A model generated the notes under the pieces. That model saw only the letters and a program-made list of their open reading frames with translations, did no database searches and was not told the DNA's origin. From Bifidobacterium platyrrhinorum (GTDB lineage: Bacteria > Actinomycetota > Actinomycetes > Actinomycetales > Bifidobacteriaceae): 45,867 bases of DNA. The position numbers were made by a program, and so were the translations under genes. Location: NCBI RefSeq assembly GCF_010667645.1, contig NZ_WHZV01000001.1:732866-778732 (forward strand), written 5' to 3'. Positions 16,666-25,086 of the stretch are shown one piece after another; position 1 is the first letter of the stretch; every line of letters starts with the position of its first letter.

Positions 16666-19302
16666 TCAGAAGTCGAATCCGTCGTCGAACGCGAGCCCGC
16701 GTTGGAGCCGGTATTCCGCCGTGGCATCGAGCCGGCGCATCTGGCTGGAGCCTTCGATTCGTTCACTGAGCCTCAGCTCGATGACGGTGTTGTTGAAGCG
16801 TGCGGCGTCCATGGTCAGCAGGAACGTGGCAGGCACATGCCGGTCGGCCAGATCCTTGGATGTGGAGGCGAAGGCGAGCGGTACCTCGTTGGAGATGAGC
16901 GTGGCGTGTCCGTCCGGTTCCACGCCCCATAGTCCGGCGAGTATGTTGCGTTCGGAAATCTTGCCGCCGACGGGCTCGGTCTGCAGGAAGTCGACGGTGA
17001 TCTGCCCGGTGGTGATGCGGTCGGTGTTCTGCAGAATGCGGAATTCCACCCGGCGCGCGTCGCCCGAAGCGGAGCGTCCCTTGTTGATGTGGACGACCGG
17101 CACGACGATTTCAGGCAGCGTCGCGCCGCCGTGCACGTAGCGTACGCCGTAGCCTTGGAGACGCATCCGGTGCAGGCCGTTGGCGATTTGGATGGTCACG
17201 CGTTCGTCGTTCGGATCGGACAGGCCGACCTGCGTGGCCGTGAACGTGGTGAACGCGGGTTTGCGGGCGAGGTCGACGCCGATGACGAAGCGGCGTTTCC
17301 TCTGCCAGATCGCGTCGCCGGAGGGTTTGTCACTCAGCCATTCGGCGCTGGTCACGTCGTGGTCCTGGTAGAGGAATCCGTGGTCGGCGGTGACAATCAT
17401 GTTGGTCACGTTCGCGTTGGCGAGTCGTTTGACGATGGAGTCCAGTTCGTTCAATGTGCGTTCGCATGCGTCGAACACGTTAGACTCGTTCGCCGCCTTG
17501 TCGCCGGTCGCGTCGATGACGTTGTGGTAGACGTAGAGCACGCTGCAGGATTTCACCAGGTCGCGGTATTCGTCGCGTTTCATATCGAGCAGGTCATCCG
17601 CGTCGACGGCTTTGCCGTCCACCGCGGAGAGAATCGCGGCTCGCGCCTCCATGCCCGCGGTGGCTCTTCCGTCCGCCAGCACACAGTAATGGTCGGTCGG
17701 GTTCAACGCGAGAATCGCGTTCGGCAATAGCGCGGCCATGCCGAGCTGCGTGTAGGAGGGCAGCACGCCCAGCTGCGCTTCGATGGTTGCGTTCCACCGG
17801 CTTTGCGCGACCAGACGCTCACGGAACTCCGCGGCGACCTCGTAACGCAGCGCGTCGGAGATGATGACGGCGATCTTCCTGCCGGCGTCAGTCACTTTCT
17901 TCACGTTGCGCGCGTAGAAGTCGGTTTGCGCGGGGAAAGCGTCGATCGTCCAGGCGTTCATCGCGTCGATCTGCTTCTGCCATGCGACGCTCAGATCGTT
18001 CTGATATCGGGCGTATTCGCGTTCCAGATCCTCCGCGATCGGTCGGCCGGGAAGCGGCCGGCCGCCTTCCTTCCATGCGGCGATGAAACGGCGGTAGCAG
18101 CCATCGACCCGATACAATTCATCGGCGTAGAGGCGGAATCCGTCCTCGGGAGATGCAATGGACTCGATAAGGGGACGTGCCGCACGCAGCTGGGCTCTCA
18201 ACGCGCTGGCGGCGGCGATGATCGCGTAATCCTTGGCGAAGTCGTCATGCCATAGGCCGTAGCGTCGGGAGGCGATGACGCGCTGCACGTCGCCGTCCGC
18301 GATGCTCTCGTTGCCGAGTCCCTCATACAGCAACGCCACGAGGTGGTCGTCGACTTCGCGGAAGATGTCGTGTGACGCCAGTTCCTCGGCTCCCATGGCC
18401 GTGACTTCGGATTCGAGGTTGAGTTCGGAGAACGCGTCTTCGGCAAGGGTGCGCATGGTCGTCGCGAATCGCGGGTCGTTGCGCCACATGTCGAAGTCGC
18501 GTCGGATGTTCGCGTAGTAGTCGGCGCCGTGGTCGGCGTCGGTGAATCCGTTCCATGCCAGTCGGAACAGCCAGAGGACGAAGTCCTTGACCGTGGGCCG
18601 TTCCAGTTCGTGTGCGGCGTCGAACCGGTAGATGGTTCGGGTTCCGGCCCAATGGTAGTTGGCGAGTCCCGTCGCCGTGATGCGTTCGATGCCTGTTGCG
18701 TCGCCGTCCGCGTATTGTGCGAGCAGCGCGCGCCAGATCGATTGGAGGCTGCGCTCCCCCGCCGGCAGATTGAGAAGCGTGGCGACCATGTTCGCCTGGA
18801 AGTCGAGTTCGTCGTCATCCGCGTGCACGCGTCGGGACAACGCTTCAACGAGCGCGTCGTCGTCGAAGAACGGTTTGGTGCGCCGCATGATGGCGAGCCA
18901 CGTGTCGCGCGTGGATGAGGAGGCCTCGTGCGGGAACAGTTCGTTGACGATCATCGACAGCCGGTCGGCGGTGAATATCGGGCCGTACGCCAGTTCGAGG
19001 TCCAGCAGCCAGTTGTCCTTGTCGGCGGGGAGCGCGCCCGTCATGTAGACGAGGAACTTCGTGGTGGGCTGTTCGATGAGCATGCGGTGCTTCAACGCGA
19101 ACGGGTTGCGTTCCAGCCGCAGGACCTCCACGTCGCGCAACGCGTCGTCCGCCGCGTCGGGTCCTGCGATGCCGTCAAGTTGGTCCACGAACTCGCCGTG
19201 CTCGTCGTGCCAGAACACGATGCGTCCGGCACTGTATACCGTGCCGTCGTATTGCGCGAACCGCGCCGCCAGCATCCGGCCGATCTGCGTGCCACCGCTC
19301 AT
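16666..19302 (-). CDS. pglZ: BREX-1 alkaline-phosphatase-like protein PglZ (type A)
   Basis: PglZ is the core phosphatase-superfamily component of BREX and Pgl defence systems; its nuclease or phosphatase activity is needed for exclusion. The metal-binding motifs of the alkaline phosphatase fold are present: IISDALRYEV (D483), VLPSYTQLGMAALLP with the nucleophile-like Thr518, and VTADHGFLYQ (D640, H641). The 878 residues are normal for type A PglZ. The N-terminal half (about 1-450) is the helical family-specific region. The ATG overlaps the stop of the AlbA_2 gene by four bases (ATGA), so the two are translated together. Confidence 0.95.
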   Translation of the reverse strand: MSGGTQIGRMLAARFAQYDGTVYSAGRIVFWHDEHGEFVDQLDGIAGPDAADDALRDVEVLRLERNPFALKHRMLIEQPTTKFLVYMTGALPADKDNWLLDLELAYGPIFTADRLSMIVNELFPHEASSSTRDTWLAIMRRTKPFFDDDALVEALSRRVHADDDELDFQANMVATLLNLPAGERSLQSIWRALLAQYADGDATGIERITATGLANYHWAGTRTIYRFDAAHELERPTVKDFVLWLFRLAWNGFTDADHGADYYANIRRDFDMWRNDPRFATTMRTLAEDAFSELNLESEVTAMGAEELASHDIFREVDDHLVALLYEGLGNESIADGDVQRVIASRRYGLWHDDFAKDYAIIAAASALRAQLRAARPLIESIASPEDGFRLYADELYRVDGCYRRFIAAWKEGGRPLPGRPIAEDLEREYARYQNDLSVAWQKQIDAMNAWTIDAFPAQTDFYARNVKKVTDAGRKIAVIISDALRYEVAAEFRERLVAQSRWNATIEAQLGVLPSYTQLGMAALLPNAILALNPTDHYCVLADGRATAGMEARAAILSAVDGKAVDADDLLDMKRDEYRDLVKSCSVLYVYHNVIDATGDKAANESNVFDACERTLNELDSIVKRLANANVTNMIVTADHGFLYQDHDVTSAEWLSDKPSGDAIWQRKRRFVIGVDLARKPAFTTFTATQVGLSDPNDERVTIQIANGLHRMRLQGYGVRYVHGGATLPEIVVPVVHINKGRSASGDARRVEFRILQNTDRITTGQITVDFLQTEPVGGKISERNILAGLWGVEPDGHATLISNEVPLAFASTSKDLADRHVPATFLLTMDAARFNNTVIELRLSERIEGSSQMRRLDATAEYRLQRGLAFDDGFDF

Positions 19303-20834
19303 GCGAGTTCCTTCCCTTTATTATCTGTAACCGCATTGGCAAGAACGTACCGGGTGGATCGCGCGGCGCCGATGCGGCGCAGCAATCCGCGGTTCACCAA
19401 GCCGGTGAGAATCTTCTGAGCTTGGCGCTTGCCGACGTTCAGCAATGCAGCGATATCGTCGGACTGCGTCCCACTGTGTTCCCGAATATACGCATACGCT
19501 TCTTGTTCCTGCTCATTGAGTCCGAAGGTATCGCGAACCAATCGCGAACCAATCGCGAACTTATCGCGAACCGACTGTTCGTTATCCGGCACTGCATAAG
19601 CAGCATTGCGCACTCCAAAAGCATTATCCGGCACTCCGGCTGGAGTATCCGGCACTGTGCCGTCGGTTCTCCTGTAGATGTTGATGCGCAGGTCGGTGTC
19701 GCCGCCAAGGAATTCCGGTTCGCGCAGTCCCGCTTCACGGACCTCCTCGATGATGCGCGGGATGCCGCTGCCCCAGTGTTCGATGAGGCGCATGTAGGAG
19801 AATGCGGCGGCCAACGCCTCGTTGCGGATCTTCGAATAGCCTTCCTTCATGCGCGTGATGGTCTGGCCCATCGGTAGCCGTCCGGGCGAGGTGATTTCGA
19901 GACGGTCGTCGTAGATGGCGACTTGGATGCTCGAGTGGTCGATGTAGCTGCGGTGTACAACGGCGTTGACGATGAGTTCGCGGATCGCGTCCGGTGGTAT
20001 CTCGTACACGTCCTGACGGTAGACGCCTTCGAAGCGCGCGCCCATGTGGATGTTGCGCAGCACGTACTGGTATGCCTGTTCGACGAGTTCCCATGGTGTG
20101 CCGGTGAATTCGCGGCGGTCCACGAACACGGCTTTGGTGGAGCCTTTGAATACGCCGCATTGGATGACGGAACGTACAGGCCCATTGGTACCGGTCAGGA
20201 TCGCATACGCATTCGTGGGTTTCAGTTCGCCGTCACGCTCGACGAGCACACCCCATGACAGCAGTTGTTTGGACGTCACCGGTTTGACCTGATCGGCGTC
20301 GTGTTTCGCGTTGGCTTTGGCGACCGCCGTCATCCGCTCACACAGTTCGGCGATACCGTCGTCGGTCGATTCCAATCCGAGGCATGCGGTCTGGTCGAAG
20401 CTACGGTTGCTGCCTTCGAACAGCAGCTCCTTGATGGTCGCCGCGTCGGCCTGCCGTGTGGTGCCAGCGACGCGCACGAATGTGCCTTGGTCTCGGCCCA
20501 TGGACCTGATAAAGTACGGCCGCTGCGCTCCGGGAAGGATTTCGGCGACGATGACGGTCTTGCCGTCGATGTCGCGCATGGAGATGTCCGGGATGATGAG
20601 CGGTTCGCAGCTGTCGGCGATGGCGTTGGAGATGGCGTCCATGATGGTGAACACCTGATCGTCCGGCACGCCGACCACATTCAACGTCTGGTCTTCGATA
20701 CCGAACACGATACGCCCACCCTCGCCGTTGGCGAACGCCACCGCCGTCTTCACATACTTGATGCTCCGATCCGGCAACGCCACCTTATACTCGACGTTCT
20801 TGGATTCACCACCAAGAAAAGAGTCAACCGCCAT
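19299..20834 (-). CDS. AlbA_2 / GHKL ATPase / winged-helix protein inserted in the BREX locus
   Basis: Three parts are visible. An AlbA_2 (Schlafen-type) domain at about residues 10-140 has SKNVEYK and AFANGEGGRIVFGIED. A GHKL-type ATP-binding domain at about 270-390 has the N-box-like LIVNAVVHRSYIDHSSIQV and LEITSPGRLP. A C-terminal winged helix (about 440-500) has DDIAALLNVGKRQAQKILTGL. Between the last two lies a repetitive linker (393-438) of heptads like VPDTPAG-VPDNAFG. Members of this family are often called transcriptional regulators or ATP-dependent helicases without proof, and they recur in phage-defence islands. Its stop overlaps pglZ (ATGA). The role here, whether regulator or accessory effector, is not known. 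Confidence 0.85.
   Translation of the reverse strand: MAVDSFLGGESKNVEYKVALPDRSIKYVKTAVAFANGEGGRIVFGIEDQTLNVVGVPDDQVFTIMDAISNAIADSCEPLIIPDISMRDIDGKTVIVAEILPGAQRPYFIRSMGRDQGTFVRVAGTTRQADAATIKELLFEGSNRSFDQTACLGLESTDDGIAELCERMTAVAKANAKHDADQVKPVTSKQLLSWGVLVERDGELKPTNAYAILTGTNGPVRSVIQCGVFKGSTKAVFVDRREFTGTPWELVEQAYQYVLRNIHMGARFEGVYRQDVYEIPPDAIRELIVNAVVHRSYIDHSSIQVAIYDDRLEITSPGRLPMGQTITRMKEGYSKIRNEALAAAFSYMRLIEHWGSGIPRIIEEVREAGLREPEFLGGDTDLRINIYRRTDGTVPDTPAGVPDNAFGVRNAAYAVPDNEQSVRDKFAIGSRLVRDTFGLNEQEQEAYAYIREHSGTQSDDIAALLNVGKRQAQKILTGLVNRGLLRRIGAARSTRYVLANAVTDNKGKELA
19530..19573. repeat. Four tandem 11-bp repeats inside the AlbA_2 gene
   Basis: Units ATCGCGAACCA, ATCGCGAACCA, ATCGCGAACTT and ATCGCGAACCG run head to tail at 19530-19540, 19541-19551, 19552-19562 and 19563-19573. 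Eleven is not a multiple of three, so gain or loss of one unit would shift the frame and remove the winged helix. Confidence 0.9.
19583..19666. repeat. Four 21-bp tandem repeats (heptad linker) inside the AlbA_2 gene
   Basis: TATCCGGCACT recurs exactly at 19583, 19625 and 19646, and in diverged form at 19604, giving a strict 21-bp period. It encodes seven-residue units of the form V(P/R)(D/N)xxxx. Being a multiple of three, copy-number change would only lengthen or shorten the linker. Confidence 0.85.
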
Positions 20835-20870
20835 TATGACACCTCGTCAATTCGCTAAACTAAAATTCGA

Positions 20871-21533
20871 TTATCGAATCGTCCGCGGACGCACACCTGC
20901 ATTGATTTTGTCGACATATTCTCCAAGCGTGTCTACGTTCTTCCCACGCCATCCATGGGCAGCAGCCCACTCCATCATCACGCCGCGAGGCAGCACGACT
21001 CCATCATCATGTAAACGCAACAGCCTCGTGACAACGATTTTCTTTTCAAATCCTGCCGCAATCGTGTTGTTGTGATTGATGACAAGAGTTATATTCTTCA
21101 ACTCTTCTAAAATTTCCGGGTTCAGTTCCGAGTTATCTTCAACAGGGAATTTCCAACCAGCTTCATGCAATACTTCCGCACCTGTTTCCTTGATCCAGGT
21201 AGATAAGCTATTTTCCCATCGCACAACACATAACGCAGTCATTCCACTCGTAGCCATGATCGTCCCCAGCTCGCCCACTCGCGGATACATAGCCAGCACG
21301 GGACCATACGAAGCAAAATAACCAGAACCTCGAGCAACAACCACATCGACTTGGGGATGTTGCGACAACCGGATAAGGAACTTGTTATTACCCAGAATAT
21401 TTTTCTGTGCCACCCATAATGTCAAGTGCTGCCCCGACTTTAAATACTTGTTACACCATTCGAGGGCAAGGCGCTCCCCCACGTCATCTTGGTCCACAAC
21501 AGCACAGGGAAAATTATTTCGATTTTCAAACAT
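20871..21533 (-). CDS. Unrecognised 220-residue protein under likely LexA control
   Basis: I do not recognise this protein. The composition suggests an alpha/beta fold with alternating strands and helices (LTLWVAQ, VDVVVARGSGYFASYGPVLAMY, MTALCVVRW, NITLVINHNN, KKIVVTRLLRL). There is no membrane segment, signal peptide or obvious catalytic motif. The DNA is clearly richer in A+T than the flanking pglX end and the AlbA_2 gene, suggesting separate acquisition. AGGGAGGAG stands about eight bases before ATG 21533. Two LexA-box-like sequences lie immediately upstream. The stop is 36 bases from the AlbA_2 start, so it probably leads a transcript that continues into AlbA_2, pglZ and brxL. Its role is unknown; an SOS-linked effector or regulator of the defence locus is conceivable. 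Confidence 0.75.
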   Translation of the reverse strand: MFENRNNFPCAVVDQDDVGERLALEWCNKYLKSGQHLTLWVAQKNILGNNKFLIRLSQHPQVDVVVARGSGYFASYGPVLAMYPRVGELGTIMATSGMTALCVVRWENSLSTWIKETGAEVLHEAGWKFPVEDNSELNPEILEELKNITLVINHNNTIAAGFEKKIVVTRLLRLHDDGVVLPRGVMMEWAAAHGWRGKNVDTLGEYVDKINAGVRPRTIR

Positions 21534-21548
21534 GTCATCTCCTCCCTA

Positions 21549-21588
21549 AGGAACGTTTGTTCGACTATTTTATCGAACAAACGTTCGA
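21549..21588 (-). promoter_or_regulatory. Tandem LexA (SOS) boxes over a promoter
   Basis: TCGAACAAACGTTCGA (21573-21588) matches the actinobacterial LexA operator TCGAAC-N4-GTTCGA at every defined base. A second site, AGGAACGTTTGTTCGA (21549-21564), matches 10 of the 12 defined bases. On the minus strand a TAAAAT -10-like hexamer (21572-21567) lies between them, so both boxes would cover the promoter of the 220-residue gene. Read differently, 21551-21564 and 21573-21586 form a perfect 14-bp inverted repeat with an 8-base loop. No good -35 is visible (ATGTAA at 21594-21589 is the nearest). Confidence 0.75.
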
Positions 21589-21615
21589 TTACATTAGAAT
21601 CGGCTCTTAGCTGAA

Positions 21616-24600
21616 TCAGCTCTCCAGAGAATGGGTGGGCCAGGTCCAGGATTGGACGGTTTTGCGTTTGGCTTCGATGGGTTTGATGATGCGGAGGGCA
21701 TGGCCCATGCGTAGATAATTCACGAGGACACCGTCATCGAGGTCTATGGGGAGGTTTCTTGTGGCGAGCGGGTAGAGGATGTCGCGCTCGTAGTCGTTGC
21801 ACTCCTTGACGGAGGCGCGCAGCTTCTCGCCCTTGCGGGTTTCGGCAACCTTGGAGGAGGCGAGCAGCGCCTCGGATTGGGCGGTGAGCTTGCTGGAGAA
21901 CTCGCGCAGGTACTTCAACACGGTGTTCGTGGTGGCGGGCGTGTACCGGTGCAGGTAGACGAGCGCCTTGAACGCGCCCTTGTTGTCCGTCCGACTGGAG
22001 TACATCCAGTAGATCGGCCGGTTTTTGTACATCCTCACGTGGTCGTCGTAAAAGTCCGTGGCGAAGTATTTGCGCAGCGGTTTGCCGAGCACCTGTTCGA
22101 TGTAGGCGATGTTCTCGCTCAGGTGCTTCTCGCCGCAGGCGACGGCGAGGAAGTCACGGAATCGGGCAGCGATGTCGTCCTCGAACCATTCGTCATCGGT
22201 CACGGGGATGACGTTGTCCGCATCCGGCTCGAACGAGGGGTTTGGTACCTGCGCGTGATAGTCGTCGAGCGTCTCGCCTTGGGATGCGAGAATGAGCCCC
22301 GGCTTGTCGAGACTGTAGCGGCCGAACAGGCAGCCGACCGCATAGGAGATGATCTCCTTGACGACTATAAGCGAAGAAAGTCGTCGCACCGGAATATCTC
22401 TGTCTTCATAAGTTAACGATACCGGGACACTCAACCCATATTCACGGTAATAAATATCATCGATACTCCTCATATTGCGAAGAGCTTTGTCATACTTCTC
22501 CTCTTGACTCATTAAATAACGAGCAACAGCACTGGACATAACTTCATCCTTAAAAAGGTTAATCCATTGCACACCTGTGTAATCTAAACTGATTTCAAGA
22601 TCATTCCAGTCTTTTTTAGCGATTTCAACCTGATCTATCGACAGATTCCTCAAATTGGAATCAGATGGAATCATAATGGGGAGATTCTTAATATCTCTGA
22701 CCTGAAGATTAATAGAAGGATTGAGAATATGGAAAAAGTACTCTGCCAGTTTACTATTCAGCAACGACAGTAATTCAAACAAATTCTTTTCAACAGTAAT
22801 ACTTGCGCCACCTTTATCAAACACACAGCCTTCAGGCAAATACCTAAAACCCGTCCCTCGGCTGGTGACAGCAGAATAAGTTATTCCTTCCTTATACCAA
22901 TAGCGCTCCCCCAAAAGATTAGATGTAGGATTCTCTTCATAATAGCGCCGAGCTTGCGGAGTCCAGTTAACCACATTTACTATATTGCCAAAATACCTTC
23001 TAAAATCCCCACCTTTGGCATAAGGGACCCATTTCTTAGGAGCAATATCAGAACTATTAATTTCCCAATGAAAACGAACAAAGCAATCATTATTAGCAGT
23101 AATGTTTTGCGAACCAGTGAAATCACCATAATCTTCAATCGATTTACTGTGATTCCAAAGAGACAGAATCCTCTCATCTGCTACATATGCAGTAAGAGGT
23201 TTACCTGGAATGCAATCAAACAGGTATGGGTGTGTTATAACGCGTTTTTTACCCTCCAAGAACGCTTTCTTTTTTAAGAGGGAATCCTTATATCCATCAA
23301 GTTTGATAAAAACAGCAGAATCTAATGATTGTCGATTACAAACAACAAAAGCGCACGTCTGCACAACATCATTACCGATACTCTCAAACGCCTTAATTCC
23401 TAGCTGCATCAAACTAGTAATTGACATATTCCTTATAATTCGGGCACGCAATTCTTCAAAACTTTTTTCAAACATCCAGCTTTGCATCGTGATCATGCCG
23501 AGCAACGCGTTCGGCCGGATCAGTTGCAGGTTACGCAGGATGAACGCGGCGAACAGGTCTGACTTGCCATCCTTGTAGTGGTCGGTCACGTACTTCTTGA
23601 GGTCGGCGCCCATGTTGGAGGAACCCATGTAGGGAGGGTTGGCGACGACCGCGGCGTACTTGCGGGCGAGGTAGGCGGTTTGGGTGAGTACCTGATCGCC
23701 GCGTTGGATGAGATGTTCGTCGAACAGCATCGAAGTCTCCGCGTGGGTCACGTTGTCGGAGAGCGTGGCCAGTTCGATGTCCGGCTGGATGAGGGAGCCA
23801 TACACGTCGGCATGCTGGTAGGTGTTCCACGTGTCGGCGTCGAAGGTCACGTCGTACAACTCGTTGAGCTCTTCGACCTCCGCTTCAGTGAAGTGCTCGG
23901 GGGTGATGCGCTGGATGTTGGGCTGGACCTGACGGCCCTTGCGGAAGAAGCGGCGGTAGCGGCCGCGCGCCTTCATCGTCAAGGCGAAAGCGGCGAGGTT
24001 CGCCGCACGTTCGTCGATCTCCATGCCATACAGGTTGTGCTTGAGGATCAATCCGGGAATCTCGTTGGCGGAGTATCCACCCTCGTCATAGATGTCGTAG
24101 AGCAGGTCGAACGCGTAGGTGAGCATGTGACCAGAGCCGCAGGCGGGGTCACAGACGGTGAGCTCCTCGGGGGAATCGATATGAAGCGTCTCCTCAGCCG
24201 CCTCCCCGTCCTGCGGTGCGATGTAGTACTCCCAGTTCCGCCACAGCTGCGATTCGGGGTGGGATTGGGTCCACAGGCGGCCGACCGTGTTCTGGACGAG
24301 GTACCGGACGATCCAATCGGGGGTGAACAGCTGGGTGGCGGCGGGGATTTCGGCGGCACCGGCTTTCTTCGACTTCTTGAAGCCGGCCATCACCTCGTCT
24401 TTGCGGTCGGCGATGTAGAACTGGTAGAGCCAGCCGATGATCTCCACGTTGCCCCGGTCCTCGTCGCCCACGCAGTCGGCGACGGTCATCGCGGTGACGG
24501 CCTTGCGCAGGATGGAGTCGGAGGCGAGCAGATCGGCGGGCATGAGAATGCCGTCTGCCGCACCCGCCTCGTCGAACATGAACGGCAGGAACCGGTGCCA

Positions 24601-25086
24601 GTAGTCGCAGTACGCGCGCAGCAGCAGGCCGTACGCATCGCCCTGCGGATCGTTGCTGGGCTTCGAACCGTCCAGCAACGCGACGATCGTGGGCACGACT
24701 TTCGTCTTCGCGCCCACGCCCGAACCGAACACGTCCTCGTCGAACTCGCCGCGTTTCGCCGCCGAGAGCACCTCCGGCAGCGCGTTCGGATTGTCCGCGT
24801 CGTCGCCGGACACCACGTGCGGCGACGTGAACCCGTTCGCGTCCATGTAGCGCAACGCGACAATCCGGTTGAACCAGCGGTAGGCGTGACGTTCCGCCGT
24901 CCTCGCACGGCCTTGCTCGCCGCCGCCGTTGCCCCGGATCTCCTCCTGAAGTCTCGCGAACGCGCCCGGATCGTCCACCCGCGCCGCCGAATCCGGTTCC
25001 ATCGCCGCATCCAGCTTGGCCCGTACCGCCCTGATGAGCTCCACGCGAGCCTCAGCCGCGAACCCCTGCAACCTGTTCGTGTTCAT
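21616..25086 (-). CDS. pglX: BREX-1 adenine-specific DNA methyltransferase PglX
   Basis: PglX is the N6-adenine methyltransferase that marks host DNA and sets the recognition specificity of BREX. The protein is 1156 residues, the normal size. S-adenosylmethionine motif I is DPACGSGHML (313-322), the catalytic motif IV is NPPY (483-486) followed by MGSSNMGADLKKYVTDHYKDGKSD. The region after about residue 535 to about 907 should contain the target-recognition domain; its DNA is strikingly A+T-rich, while both ends of the gene have the GC bias of the neighbours. The ATG overlaps the brxC stop by four bases. The intact frame suggests a functional gene. Confidence 0.95.
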   Translation of the reverse strand: MNTNRLQGFAAEARVELIRAVRAKLDAAMEPDSAARVDDPGAFARLQEEIRGNGGGEQGRARTAERHAYRWFNRIVALRYMDANGFTSPHVVSGDDADNPNALPEVLSAAKRGEFDEDVFGSGVGAKTKVVPTIVALLDGSKPSNDPQGDAYGLLLRAYCDYWHRFLPFMFDEAGAADGILMPADLLASDSILRKAVTAMTVADCVGDEDRGNVEIIGWLYQFYIADRKDEVMAGFKKSKKAGAAEIPAATQLFTPDWIVRYLVQNTVGRLWTQSHPESQLWRNWEYYIAPQDGEAAEETLHIDSPEELTVCDPACGSGHMLTYAFDLLYDIYDEGGYSANEIPGLILKHNLYGMEIDERAANLAAFALTMKARGRYRRFFRKGRQVQPNIQRITPEHFTEAEVEELNELYDVTFDADTWNTYQHADVYGSLIQPDIELATLSDNVTHAETSMLFDEHLIQRGDQVLTQTAYLARKYAAVVANPPYMGSSNMGADLKKYVTDHYKDGKSDLFAAFILRNLQLIRPNALLGMITMQSWMFEKSFEELRARIIRNMSITSLMQLGIKAFESIGNDVVQTCAFVVCNRQSLDSAVFIKLDGYKDSLLKKKAFLEGKKRVITHPYLFDCIPGKPLTAYVADERILSLWNHSKSIEDYGDFTGSQNITANNDCFVRFHWEINSSDIAPKKWVPYAKGGDFRRYFGNIVNVVNWTPQARRYYEENPTSNLLGERYWYKEGITYSAVTSRGTGFRYLPEGCVFDKGGASITVEKNLFELLSLLNSKLAEYFFHILNPSINLQVRDIKNLPIMIPSDSNLRNLSIDQVEIAKKDWNDLEISLDYTGVQWINLFKDEVMSSAVARYLMSQEEKYDKALRNMRSIDDIYYREYGLSVPVSLTYEDRDIPVRRLSSLIVVKEIISYAVGCLFGRYSLDKPGLILASQGETLDDYHAQVPNPSFEPDADNVIPVTDDEWFEDDIAARFRDFLAVACGEKHLSENIAYIEQVLGKPLRKYFATDFYDDHVRMYKNRPIYWMYSSRTDNKGAFKALVYLHRYTPATTNTVLKYLREFSSKLTAQSEALLASSKVAETRKGEKLRASVKECNDYERDILYPLATRNLPIDLDDGVLVNYLRMGHALRIIKPIEAKRKTVQSWTWPTHSLES
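22365..23480. other. AT-rich block inside pglX (presumed target-recognition domain)
   Basis: From about 22365 to 23480 the sequence changes sharply to A/T-rich codons (many AAA, ATT, TTA-type triplets on the coding strand) and changes back at each edge. The block corresponds to residues of about 535-907 of PglX. The boundaries are read by eye and may be off by some tens of bases. Confidence 0.75.

Noticed and set aside
21551..21586. 14-bp inverted repeat after pglX as a transcription terminator
   Set aside because: It is AT-rich, has no U-tract and is fully explained by two overlapping LexA-type sites, although weak termination cannot be excluded.
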